Positions 21,516 through 33,024 of a stretch of DNA of 64,000 nucleotides are shown here, one piece after another. The stretch is from Punctularia strigosozonata HHB-11173 SS5 (Eukaryota > Basidiomycota > Agaricomycetes > Corticiales > Punctulariaceae), in NCBI RefSeq assembly GCF_000264995.1, contig NW_006767442.1, forward strand, positions 1,582,239-1,646,238, written 5' to 3'. Within the stretch, counting starts at the first letter, position 1. Every line of letters starts with the position of its first letter. The position numbers and the translations under genes were made by a program. The notes beneath the pieces were generated by a model. That model saw only the letters and a list, made by a program, of their open reading frames with translations. It was not told the origin of the DNA and searched no databases.

Positions 21516-22182
21516 GCACCGTATCACAGACTGTATGTACCTTATGATGTGGTCCATATGTATTATGCAATATCTTCGACGACGACGAGCTTGAACGAGG
21601 CCTGGTGATCGTGACATGAAGGTGAATTCATCGCTGTATGAATCAGATCTGGTAAACTGAACCAAAGGATGAGTTACGGAGCCTTTTTTTCGTGACAGGT
21701 GATGAGCGGGACGGATGCTCTGACTCTTTCCATCCCGTTCGGGGTGCAATCAACGATTCAACTCAGGATGTCCGGTTTGTTCAACGCGTGTTTTAGACCA
21801 CGTGGCTTCCGAGAGACATTGTACTCGATCTGCTCAGACCCAACCGGCAATATGAGGAAGCATCGCCTGAATATTGTCAACTTGCTTCTTAGCATGGCAT
21901 GATAACTGTTTGATACGCATTCTGGATATCGTATCGACTCGGTGTTGTAGTCGCAGGGGCTGTCTCACTCGTGAACACATCGAACGGCACTTCGTCTCTT
22001 TTCGCAACGGCTACCGTACCTACCGAAGAACGATTGCTTGTACACTTCGACAGTTACGTCGAAAAATAACCGGAGTTGGATCTTGTAACATTCGGAAGCG
22101 GGTGAGTTCAAGCCGGCGACACGCATGGCCATTGGTGCGATCGTGGCTCACGGTACTATAAACTCTGTTGAATGCAGGTAGC
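21516..22182 (+). other. K4-P4 intergenic region
   Basis: No main gene. It holds a diverged K 3'-flank motif (CTTATGATGTGGTCCATATG, 21540-21559), the E-box element, the upstream frame MRKHRLNIVNLLLSMA (21852-21902) and a probable P4 leader intron at 22102-22177. The last 300 bases are nearly the same as before P3. Confidence 0.55.
21796..21823 (+). promoter_or_regulatory. Conserved E-box element upstream of P4
   Basis: Same block as before P1-P3 with a single change (GACGTTGTA to GACATTGTA); CACGTG is intact. Confidence 0.55.
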
Positions 22183-23732
22183 ATGGCGCATACGTACAAC
22201 TTCCGCACTCGGAAATCACCTGTTCAACCTTCCCCACCAACTACGCAAACTGCGACAACTCGCAGATCAAAAGCTACCCAGAGAGAGCCAGCGTCTTCGA
22301 AAACCCAGAAGAAGGCCGTTGCTCAAGTTAAAATCACGTCTGCTTCTACCCGACGATCCAAGCGAGGTCGTGCTGCTGAAACAAGTGACGAGCGACCCAG
22401 AAAACGACGTCGGTCGAACGATGAACCACCACACTCGGACGTCAGGCCGCAGCCTCTCCCTACGCGACGACCTAAGCGAGGTCGGCCTTTCGAACCAACC
22501 GAAGAGCGCGTACGAAAGCGACGTCGGGCGAATGACGAACCGCCTAGATCAGACTCCAGGTCGAGAACTAGGCGTCAAGAAAAGCGGAGAAATGGACGCT
22601 TGTTAGAAATGCGGAAGATGCGAGGGGACGCAGATCGCGTCAGGAGGCTCGTCGCCGAAACGGAGGATTCTCTGGCTCGTATGATCCTCCTCGTCCGGCA
22701 TGTGCCGGTGGACATTGAACGCTGGGATGCTCGGCACGGAGATCCTCCGGGGGTGCCCCTTGGACATAAGGATGCCGCCGTCCAAATCGATCCGTACGTG
22801 GTCCTCATCTGAATTTACCTGCATCTTTTCACGCGGCTCGACACAGTTCGACCGAGAAGGAGGATAGTATACCTCTCGAGGACGACCAAGGGCTGGATGA
22901 CACTCGAGAGGTCACAACGGAGGAGTTGAAGGCCTTTGTCCAGTCATTTCGACGTATTCGCTCCAGGGTCAATGAGGAAGCTGCGACGGCGTTCTCGCGC
23001 GAAGACGTGCGGGCAGTGACCACGCTCTCGGAAGACTGGAGCGAGGAGCACCCAGCTCTGCACGACTGTCGACGCAGCGCGGATCAGCAGGCGCGCTTCG
23101 ACACGCACAAAATATTGCAACCCAGACCCCGCATCGGCGTGGACGAGCAGGGCCATCCCTACAACGACTGGAGTGCTTGCCAACCCGAACCACGGCCACG
23201 CAAGCGGCTGCAGCGGGAACGAGTCGTAATGAGCCAACTCTGGATGCGATTCGATCACCTCGTCCCTGAAACCGACGTTCGCCTTCACCCAGCACCCATT
23301 TGCCCGCGGCAACCCAGAATCTTCGCCGACCAGCATCAAGTCCGATTCTCGGATGTGCCACAGACAGTCCATTATGTACTGGAACGCTGGCACCGCACCT
23401 ACGGACGATGCTGCGATTGCATTGTCAGAGCGATGCGGACCTTCCCCCCCTGGATCATGAAGACACACGAGGCAGACGAATCTATGGATGGTAACCCCGT
23501 TTTTACAAATAACTTGGACGACGAGTTGGTGGAATGGGATGAGACAAGAAGACGCTGGCGTCATCTCGTGCTGGACCACTATCGCTGGATACCGGTTCAT
23601 GACTTGGAGGAGAGGACGAACGATAGCACCGCTGATCCGGAGATCCTCAATGGAACGACTGATGTCCCTGTTCCTGAAGATGACTGGGCTTGGACTCGTG
23701 TAGACTTGAGTACACTCCGCGGTGTCTATTAG
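22183..23732 (+). CDS. Array copy P4: basic nuclear-type protein with unknown C-terminal domain (2 exons)
   Basis: Exons 22183-22793 and 22847-23732 encode 498 aa. It starts MAHTYNFRTRKS like P3, with which it shares most of the N-terminus. Basic modules: TRRSKRGRAAETSDERPRKR and PKRGRPFEPTEERVRKRRR. Then a charged helix (MRKMRGDADRVRRLVAETED) and the C-domain: GVDEQGHPYNDWSACQPE (Asn replaces His of the HDWSAC motif), YGRCCDCIVRAMRTFPPWI, MDGNPVFTNNLDDELVEWDE, DHYRWIPVHDLEE. Unknown function. Confidence 0.8.
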
Positions 23733-24303
23733 AATAAGTATACGACATCGTGTGATCTTCCGTTCCGCGTACACATAGCAAGAGGCCAATGATCTTATGG
23801 AGTAATTCGCCGGCCCGCGTAGTTGTTGCTCGGGCCACTAGTTGGGCACGTGGATCCAATATGTTTCCTCGGCGGCGCCACCACTGGTTCAAGTAGGGCG
23901 TTCTCTACTTCCTACAATAACATTATGCACATATCTTCAATAACTCGACAACCCGATGCGCGACCGAGACTCCGGATGAGGGCATGTAGATCCACTGGCA
24001 TGCAGAAAGGACTAAAGTCAGACGGAGTCGTCTAGGCGCAGGCTGCAGCACTTGCATTGCACCATCCAACCTTGGTCACATACCACAGACCCTCTGGTTT
24101 GGAACATCCCCTAAATACCGGACTGTGGCCTTCCATAGACGTCAGCTCGTGATCGGATGTTGGTTGGTGGCCGCGATCACAATGACTGCTACTGAAGCCA
24201 CACGTCTTGTGGGCCATTTGCTTTGCAGCGCCGTACATATATACCCGTCGTCTCCGAAAGGTTCGTCCCCTTTTCTCTCCTTTCAACCTTACCCCCTCAA
24301 ATT
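23733..24303 (+). other. P4-K5 intergenic region / K5 promoter
   Basis: No gene is supported. Bases 24166-24220 (gtggccgcgatcacaatg followed by actgct) match the block before K4. A TATA-like catatatacccg lies about 65 bases before the K5 ATG. Confidence 0.5.
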
Positions 24304-27123
24304 ATGACGCGGACATTACGATCATCGTTTCAGGGGCTAGCGAACCTCAAAGTATTCGCTCAACGCGCTTCCCTCAGATACGAACTGCGGCACACGTCAA
24401 CCGCCTGGGGCTTCTTCCAGTCGTCTGCGAAAGCCATGCCGCATGTTCTGCTGAACACTTCGTCCCACACTAGCCCTACCGACATTCAGGATTGGCTGAT
24501 TTGGCGTGACAAATCCGGGACTTTGCAAGCTAGCACGCCGACAACTCGTGAGTGGCACACTTTCTCCGATGAATAGCAGTTCATCTCTTCGGAATGCAGC
24601 GAATAGATCATCAACTGCTCTAGCTGTAATTCTGAAGGGTCCGGGCGAAAGGGAAGGCACAGTGGCAATCTGTATGTCAAGAAGGAGCGAAACCGCGACC
24701 ATGAGTGTGAGCGCGACCACAATCACACCATATAGTTCGATCTAACAAATGGCAGATCAACGGCGAAGAAATGGTGCTCGGACGTCTGTACACGCTGTCG
24801 CCGGACGACAGTGTCCACATCGATGGCAACGGTATGCGTTTCTCGTTAAACTTAGAAGAATCGCTCTCATTCAACTGCACAGATTTTGTATATCGGCTGC
24901 TTACACATCTCGGGGATGATCCGAGGAACAAAAACAACTACGTCAAGCAACTGCAAATCGGGAGCGGGGCAGAAGGAGGTTGGTCATGAATAGTCGTTAG
25001 CCGCGCCTCAATCGCGTCCTGAATGTCTGCTTTGTTTCAGTCGTCTCCATGGCCAGATGTACCACGACCGGATGTATGGTTGCCATCAAGAAGGTGCAGA
25101 TGCGCCATGGTTCTTTCGAGAAATATGCCAATGAAATCCGTCTTTGGGAGGGACTTCATCATCGTAATGTGAACTCCATGGTCGATTGGTATAGAGATCC
25201 CGACAAGCCTGCGCTCCTATGTGAGTTCACTTACATGCCGCACTCCGTGCTGAATCTCACTCCCACCTCGATCTCTCATAAAAGATATTGTCTCTCACTT
25301 GGCTCCCCATCAGTCTCTGTACCATTACATTGAACGTTTCGGCGGACTTGGTGAGTCTCCTGCCCCCGCGGAGTTCGCGCTGTGTTAGTCTGATGGCCTG
25401 CCAGCGGAGGAACTTGCCAAACCTGTACTAGCTCAAATTATTGATGGTCTTACGGTAGTCTCGCGATAGACGCTTTTTTTCCAGGCTCGCTGACGACTTT
25501 TTTGCAGTACATGCATGCGCAAGGGTTCCTCCATCGCGACATCAAACCTGAGGTTAGTGTGTTGTTGTCGTCCCCGTTTCGAGTCTGGGTCTCATGAGAC
25601 AGTAGAATATCCTCGTCTTCCACATAGATGAATCGGGCGTGCTCACCGTTAAGATAACCGATTTTGGGACGTGCATCCCGATCAACGAGAATCCCGACGC
25701 CAATGTGGTTAGTGGGCGTTCATCTGATACTGTTATATCTCACGTTCTCGGATTCCAGGACCGTGCGGGTACTGCCAATTGGGCTGCGCCTGAGGTGGCA
25801 ATATCGCGGAATAATGAGATCAGCGAGGCTTTCTGTGTAGGAGGCGTCATGTTTTTCATGTGGGTTGAACAATCACATTCTATAAGATCTTGACTGACGT
25901 AAATGAACCAGTCTGTTTGCCGAACGCCCGTTTCTTGTCAGCGACCAAGCGAACGATATGGCCGAGATGATCAGGACCAGGCTTTCACAACTCGATCGCA
26001 TAGGACCAGATGAAGATGACGAGGAAATGGATCATGAGGATACGGACCACCACCGCCCTACTCGGGGGGACGCCGACCGCGAAGACGACCCGCTCACCCG
26101 CAGCGGTATGTCAACACTCCTGTGATTAAAGATGTGTCCTCATCGGCGTCGAATTTGTTAGCTCGACGCTTACTTCACGGGTTACTCAAGGAAAACCCTG
26201 CGGAGCGCATGAACCTGATTCAAGCACGGCAGTCCTCTTGGTTGCAAGGTTGCGCAGTTCCACAAGCGCGCGTCCAACCTCTGTTCTCTCGCCACCCTCT
26301 AGCTCATAACCTTTTCGCCATTCTTCAATGCCACTCCTTGGATCCGCCACCTATCCCGAGGCTATACACACCTGGAGTCCCTGTGGTTCGCGTTCTGCGG
26401 CGGCTCCGCACGCCGATTTCGAACTACCTCCGAGGCTCGACGGAGCCCCTCGCCTCTCCCGGGTCGCCCATTTCCGACGCCGTGGGTGCTATAGGTTTTC
26501 CTCGATCGAATCGCACGCCAGGTTCCACTGGCCTGCTCTCCGCACATCATTCGTCAACTACGATGCCGGTACACGTGAAGACCGAAACAGTTTATGATAT
26601 CGACTTGGCCACCCCTCCAACATCTCTCGCGCTCCCAGGTATTAATAGAGCGGGACCTGCAACTCCATGCTCAACTCTACGCGCGACTCCTGCGCTGCCT
26701 ATCGGCCAGGAGCACGTCGAGCGTGCTGCGGGTGCCAAGCCAGTGCCAAGCGCGGTCTTGGAACATGAACCCATCTCCGCGCCGGACGCCGCTGTGACCG
26801 TTGACGGCGTTCGTGATGCAGCCGAAGAACCAGAAGTTGCGGACGCCGACGCTTTGCCAACTGCAGTTGTCTTGGAGGCTTCTCGCCCTCGACGTACTCG
26901 GGCTCGTGCTCGCGCAGAGAAAGGCGCCTCCTTCTCTATCCCGAAACTACCTGTCAGGCGCTCGTCTCGCATTCGCGACAGGCGCGCCGGTACGGCTGGT
27001 GAGAAGTTCGCCGCATCTTACGGCGCGCAGGCTGCGTCCGGGGTCAAGGTGGAGGTGACCGGCGAGAAGAGGAAGCTGGGCACGCGGGTAGAGGAGATCA
27101 GCAAGAAACGCAAGACTGATTGA
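24304..27123 (+). CDS. Array copy K5: FHA-like / Rad53-Chk2-like protein kinase (multi-exon)
   Basis: Paralogue closest to K4. It starts MTRTLRSSFQGLANLKVFAQ. FHA-like INGEEMVLGRLYTLSPDD; Gly loop GSGAEG, VAIK (about 25080), FLHRDIKPEN (around 25527), ITDFGTC and WAAPEVA follow. The insert before LLARRLLHGLLKENPAERM is about 38 residues, Asp/Glu/His-rich. The tail shares the motif GLLSAHHSSTTMPVHVKTET with K2 and K3 but lacks other parts, and ends RRSSRIRDRRAGT and KKRKTD. Predicted active nuclear Ser/Thr kinase. Confidence 0.78.
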
Positions 27124-27733
27124 GCAATCTCTGTGTCTTCCGATATGATGTACCACAATTTGTTCTAATGTATCGCAGAATGTATGTACCTTATGATCCA
27201 TGGTCTATGTGAGGCAATATCTTCGACGACGATGAGCGATTGGGACGAGGGTGCTCAAGGCAAGAGGGTGACATGACGGTCAACTTACCACTATATGAAT
27301 CAAGATTGGTAAAATGAGCGGACGGAGTGCATGGACTATGGATCCGTTGTTTCTGAAATCCATGACAGAGCTGAGAGTGATAAGGGGGACGGAACCGTAC
27401 GCGTCAAATCCATCCTTTTTGTCTGCGCCAGTGTACGTCCCCATGGCGCGGTCGTACGTTGGAATCCAACTATGAGGGCACAGATCATCCTCTCTTGTCG
27501 TAGCCTGGCCTCTCGGATCATCTTCATGGATTCAGCGCGTCGCTGTTACCCGTTGTAGAGGCAGAGTGTGTCTCACTCGTGAACCAAACGATCATCGAGG
27601 TCGAAAGGGCACATCCATCAAGTATCAGTTAGTGTTGAACCTTTCCGTGCCCTATTTCGCCGTGAGCGCAACCATTTGCCAGTGGCTCTTACAGACGGCT
27701 GGAGCTCACTACTTCATCAGTTGCATAATCGAC
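27124..27733 (+). other. K5-P5 intergenic region
   Basis: No gene is supported. The K 3'-flank motif (TTATGATCCATGGTCTATGT) is at 27191-27210. The E-box element of the other P promoters is not recognisable; only short remnants such as ccaactatgagggcaca (about 27466) resemble the P1-P4 leaders. A probable leader intron is 27662-27720. Confidence 0.5.
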
Positions 27734-29124
27734 ATGGCTCCCACCCTTCGATCTCAAACACGGTCAGCCACTCAGCATGCACCTCCGGCCCCGAAAACGA
27801 GAGCCACTCCTCAGAAACCTGCACCTGCGAGAATATCAAAGAAGTTCGCTGCCCTCAACAGTCTTGCTTCCCATTACACGCGCAACCCGAAACGAAGCCG
27901 ACCTTCAGTCGAAATTGGAGAGCGCCCTCAAAAACGACGTCGACGCGACGATGAACCACGAAGTGCAGGTGATGGATCATGGGCGAAGTTGGAGGGTCGA
28001 AGTAGGGCCTTCGAACGCGCTGCATCAGAGTTCAAGAGGATGAGATCGGGGACGAAGGACGTCAGGAGGCAGGTGGTTGAGACGGAGGGTGCTTTAGCAC
28101 GCGCTATCAGCAACGCCAGGGAACTGTTGACGAACATAAAGCTTTTGGACATCCACCATGAAGTACCACTGGAAGAGTCCCATAGACACGTCACCACCCG
28201 AGTCGCATCGTATGTCATCGTCATCTCAGTGCACCCTTTGCGTTGGCTGACGCTGCTTGACGCAGCCCAGCCGAGAAGGACGACCCGACAACGTCCGCGC
28301 GCAAACCTCCCTCGCCAGACCACGCATCCAAAACCCCACCTCGAGACTTCAAGGCTTTCATCGCAGCGATTAAAGATGCGTTCAACGACATTCGCCCGAA
28401 GATCAGAGACGCAACCTCCTCGGCGCTTCCGAACGAAGACTTAAGCAACATGTGCGAGCTGTGCGAGGACTGCGCCCAGGAGACCGCGTTATGGCATCGT
28501 TGTCGCCGAGACTTCGGCCACAAGAATCGCCTCGACGCAGAGAGATTCTTACAGCCAAGGCCTCGTATAGGCGTAGACGAGCAGGGACATGCGTTTCACG
28601 ACCGGAGCGCATGCCAATCGGAGATATACCCACCGAAACGGACGGTAAAGGAGGCCACCGTAATGGGTCACCTCGGCCTCCATTTCTTCGAAGAGGTTGA
28701 AAGCGATGTGCTGGTCCTTCCGGTGCCCCTCTATCCTCGGCGACCTCGGGTGTTCGCCGAGCAATGCAAACTCCAGTTTCATCATATTCCGCAGACAGTC
28801 TATAATGTGCTGGAACGTTGGCATCTCGGCTATGGAAGGTGTCTCGATTGCATCATGAGGGCCATGCGAACGTTTCCCCCTTGGATTGTGAAAGCTTTCA
28901 CCGAGGAACGATTCAACGACGGTGACCCCGTCTTCGCGAACAGCGCGGACGACGAGGTGGCGGAGTGGGACGAGGTACGAAGACGATGGCGACTTCTTGT
29001 ACTCGATCACTACCGCTGGGTGCCGGTCCATGACTTGGAGGAACGACCTAGCGATGCCACTGCTAACCCCAAGATTCTCAACGGAACTATCGATACCCCT
29101 CTACCCATCAGATGCTGGGGTTAA
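27734..29124 (+). CDS. Array copy P5: diverged, shorter P-family protein (2 exons)
   Basis: Exons 27734-28209 and 28266-29124 encode 444 aa. This is the most diverged P gene: it starts MAPTLRSQTRSATQ and has only one basic module (PKRSRPSVEIGERPQKRRRR) where P1-P4 have two, which explains most of the length difference. The coiled-coil stretch (FKRMRSGTKDVRRQVVETEG) and the whole C-domain are kept: GVDEQGHAFHDRSACQSE (Arg replaces the conserved Trp), YPRRPRVF, YGRCLDCIMRAMRTFPPWI, DGDPVFANSADDEVAEWDE, DHYRWVPVHDLEE. Function unknown. Confidence 0.78.
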
Positions 29125-29800
29125 GCAAGCATTCGCATGTCGTCACCACCACCGATGAACTGTACATTGTTCGTATCTCTATATAGCTCTCAAACAAGGC
29201 TAATGTGGGATAGTGATGTTGACTCCGAGATCGCTGGGCGGTAGTGGTTCGAATGATGCTGGCCCGCATGGCCACGGTTCCTCATCCAAATCGGACCGGA
29301 CCGGCATGGTCTAGAGTACATTGCGCGTGGGGATGCCTTTGCGTTTACCTCTTCTCATAGACTGGCGTTGTCCGCGAATGAAACATACGATCAGGCCACG
29401 CTACTTATGTGGTCGTGGCACATGTCTCACTCATGCCCTATATCCTATCGGCAGCCCTTGTTGGTGGATGTTATAATGCCTAGGCGTGCCACCAGAATCG
29501 CGAAGCTTGCTTCACGCAGTGCTCTGCTCATTTCAATGATAACGACCCTCTTTAGGCCTTGTAAAACTTGGAATCTAACGACGACGTATTGCTCTTTTCT
29601 TTCGGATGAAACATTTGTCCCGTCGGTGGCCCTAGTTCCAGCTCCATCCAGGGCAAATGATAGTTGCTGAAAACACGATGGTGGCATCGGAAGTCACAGG
29701 CATCGGGCCACTGTATTTGTGGAGCGGGAACATATAAGGCGCTGTGCGTGTATCGATCATGAACTCTTTTCTTCCTTCAACTTGCTTCCCATTCACGGAT
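29125..29800 (+). other. P5-K6 intergenic region / K6 promoter
   Basis: No gene is supported. A TATA-like acatataaggcgc lies about 70 bases before the K6 ATG, which matches the spacing seen for the other K copies. Confidence 0.45.
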
Positions 29801-32774
29801 ATGGCGCAGCGATCCTCTGGGTTCACGGACATCGCGGTATTCGCTCGACGCGCATCCTTCAAGCACAGACTGCGACAAACCTCCAGGGCCTGGGGGTTCC
29901 TTCAGTCTGCTACCAAAAGCAGGTCGCATGTCATCTTCGAGGAACCGGGCCCGGTTCCTCAGAATCGATCAGGTGTGAACACTCGGGACGATATTGAATC
30001 TCTTGAGTGGTGCATCTATCGCAACGAAGGTGGTTTGTTGTACGCCGCTGCACGAAAAACAGGTGAGTGGTGTCGAAGAATCGACATGATCTACATTGAT
30101 TCCTTGCAGCAGACGTTTCGTCGGACATCATTTTAGTGGTCAAGCGGATAAAAAATGCAACCAAAGGGGACTACGCAAAGGAAATTTCCCTTGTTAGAGC
30201 AAGTGAAGCTGTCGCAGTGATTGTAAGCGCTCTCTTTGAGATATATTATGTCTTTGTCGCCCACAATATAACGCAGATCAACGGCGAACGAGCGGCCCTC
30301 GAACGGGAATATAAACTCTCGCCTGATGAAAGTATAAATATCGATGGCACTGGTGCGTACTACTCTCCCCTTATATTCATCACATGCGCGCTGAGTCGAT
30401 GATATAGATTACGTCTTCCGTTCCATGCAGGATGTCGAGAGTGCTCCTATGCATGCCTCGCGCTACATCCCTGATAAGATCATTGGAAGCGGTGCTGAAG
30501 GGGGTACGTCAAGGATTTAGTTATTGATGGCCGAAAACTGAGTTTCATGGTCAGAGGTGTTTATCGCCCATACTGTTGCCGGGCGTGCGGTGGCAGTCAA
30601 AAGTATCAGGATGAAGCAGCCAGAATTCGGCAAATTTTGCTTTGAGGTTAGCCTGTGGGAACAATTGCAACATCCAAATGTCCTCCCTTTGGTCGACTGG
30701 TGCAGGGATCCCGAGCAACCCAGAACGCTGTGTAATTATAATCCACACCGCTTTTATCCACATACTCATTTTTTTCCCCGAAGTACTGATCACACCGTTG
30801 GCCGCTTACGAGACAGCCGAGCGCTACATTGAATATCATGGGAGTCTTTGTAAGTTCGCTCCTCATTCTCCGCATAAACATGGTCTTCTAACATTTCTGA
30901 CATATGTTAGCGGATCAACTTGCCCGACCTGTTGTAGCGCAGCTGATGGAAGGCTTGTTGGTAAGCTCCTCCACGACGCATAGATTGATGATCATCTGAC
31001 AGATGACTCTTAGTACATCCACGCTCAAGGTTTCCTTCATCGCGACATCAAACCCGAGGCTCGTGTTTCTCACTTCACCTCTTACGCACCGCATTGACCT
31101 GTGAATGGTGTAGAATATCCTCATTTTTCATAAAGACAGTCAAGGCGTACTCACTATTAGAATCTGCGATCTTGGTATATCCATCCCAATCAACAAGGAC
31201 CGCGATGCGATTGTAGTAAGTGCGATTCCAAAACCCCGTTCTTGTCAAAGTCACGGAATTTGGTCCAGAAACGAGCAGGCACCTCAAACTGGGCTGCACC
31301 CGAAGTATCCGAAAGGCGATATACTGAGAAGAGTGATGCATTTTGCGTAGGAGGCGTCATGTTCTTCCTGTGAGTCACGATAGGCTGCCTCCACTACTCG
31401 CTTGACTCAACTATGGTATAGCATATTCGGCAGGCGGCCGTACCTCGTTGCAGAAGGCGCAGATGACATGATCACCCAGATGTCCACTAGGCTTTCTCAG
31501 CTGAAGGCCCTGGAAGCGCCATGGCTCCACGAGGACGGTAAGCGCTTCTGGGCACAAGTAAACGGGATGAGATGCTGACCTCGAACGCTATCTATAGCTC
31601 GAGACTTGCTCAACGGATTACTCTTGGGAGATGCCGACAAGCGTTGGGACTTGCCCAAGGCACGAAGATTCAAGTGGCTCCAAGGACATCAGGAAAAATC
31701 GGACTATCGAAAGAGTCGCTTATTGAGTACCGAAACCCTCTAAAGCTACTAAATGAGCACGTTTTAGTACGTTTTAGGAGGTTTTTAGCAAATCCGGTTT
31801 TTCCTGATGGATGCACCCTGCCTACGTCCCGGATATCGTCTCTATATTATGACGACCCGTTGGTTCAGAATCTATTAGCCCTTGCTGATATCCGTGAGAG
31901 GATTCCTCCCAAGAGAAGAATTGCTGAACGTTACGTGCCGGGAGCTCCACAAGAGTCGCTTGAAAACGTTCAAGCGCTTCCCCCACTCAGACCAGAACCT
32001 ACCCAGGGTGACACCGAAGACGCGACGCAACCCCTCTCTACCCGCGAGCCATCAAACACGGAATTGCCAGCCCCCAACAGCGCCGAACACGCTCAACAGG
32101 CATCTACCATGATGCCGGTCGCCGGGGCCGCATCGAGTAACGACCAAGACTCGAGACAGCTCTCCAAGCGCGTACCTTCGGCCGCACCTCTGGTGCCCGT
32201 CGTTAACGGCGCAGGCCCCGTCACTGGTGCTGGACCCGTTGCTTTGCTTCCTGGACTCCCGAACAACTCCCGTTCGATCGACGCGCAGGACTCAGCGCAA
32301 CGGCGACAATCGTCGACTGCGACGCTGGTGCCACTTGTCGCGGAGAGCGAGGCAAATCCAGCTACGTACACGGAATATGCTGTGGGCGCGCCAGTCGCCG
32401 GACCGGAGCCGTCCACCTCCACCAGGGCGCAACGTGCCGAGGAGGGTTCACCCACCGCGCCTCCGCCGTTCGAGAAAACCACGGCGCACGTCCCGATGGA
32501 CGTTGACCCTGACGGGCCTGCGGAAGTCGTCGTTCCACCGGCTCCAGAGCCTGCCCGGCCTTCGCGTACGCGAGCTCATGCTCGTGTTCCGGAAAGTGCC
32601 TCCTCCCCGAAGAAGCCCGTCAGACGCTCGACTCGCATTCGCGACAACCACGCCGCACGCGTCAAAGCGCAGGAAGTACAGGCCGGGAACAGGGCGGCCG
32701 TGAACGACGGGAAGAAGAGGAAATCCGATGGTCAAGTTGCGATGAGGTCGAACAAGAAGCACAAGACTAGATGA
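29801..32774 (+). CDS. Array copy K6: diverged FHA-like kinase with a transposon-like insertion in an exon
   Basis: Most diverged K copy and the right end of the array. It starts MAQRSSGFTDIAVFARRAS. An FHA-like INGERAALEREYKLSPDE segment is followed by Gly loop GSGAEGEV, VAVK, FLHRDIKPEN (around 31040) and CDLGIS. DLG replaces DFG, which some active kinases have. NWAAPEVS follows. The acidic insert seen in K1-K5 is almost absent (about 11 residues). At WLQG, in the last kinase subdomain, a 123-bp inverted-repeat element (31687-31809) interrupts the exon and shifts the frame. The downstream tail stays open to KKHKTR in the other frame, so function depends on how the insertion is spliced. The tail carries TRAHARVPESASSP and RRSTRIRDN. 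Gene or young pseudogene. Confidence 0.65.
31687..31809. mobile_element. 123-bp MITE-like insertion inside the K6 coding region
   Basis: The ends are inverted repeats of 17 bases: catcaggaaaaatcgga (31687-31703) and the near-complement tccggtttttcctgatg (31793-31809), with one mismatch. The flanks repeat GA (31685-31686 and 31810-31811; GGA if the end is set one base earlier). Deleting element plus one repeat copy restores caaggatgcacc, the sequence expected from the other K genes (W-L-Q-G-C-T). Too short to encode a transposase; the superfamily is not assigned. Confidence 0.75.
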
Positions 32775-33024
32775 GTAGCTGCGCTTGTCGTCTGGTTTGA
32801 AGCACGATAGTTGTATCCGAATGTATTCCAAACTCATGTATGCTATGCTCTATGCTATGTAATGAAATCGTATGAAACCCATCCAACTGGATTGAAGACG
32901 GGGTGCTCTGATCGTATCTTGTTCGTACAGGCAGGATAAACTGTCAGCGATACAAATAGATCTAGCATTGTCCAAGTAGATGGACATACACACACACAGT
33001 GAAATCAAGGTCGTTGATAGCTTA

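Noticed and set aside
92-32774. Assigning the K kinases to the fungal FunK1 family
   Set aside because: The catalytic loop is a conventional HRDIKPEN and the domain order (FHA-like, then kinase) differs from FunK1.
31572-32774. Reading K6 from 31572 as a separate gene
   Set aside because: Its first 40 codons are the wrong frame of the kinase exon plus the inserted element; the rest is the normal K tail, so it is the 3' part of K6.
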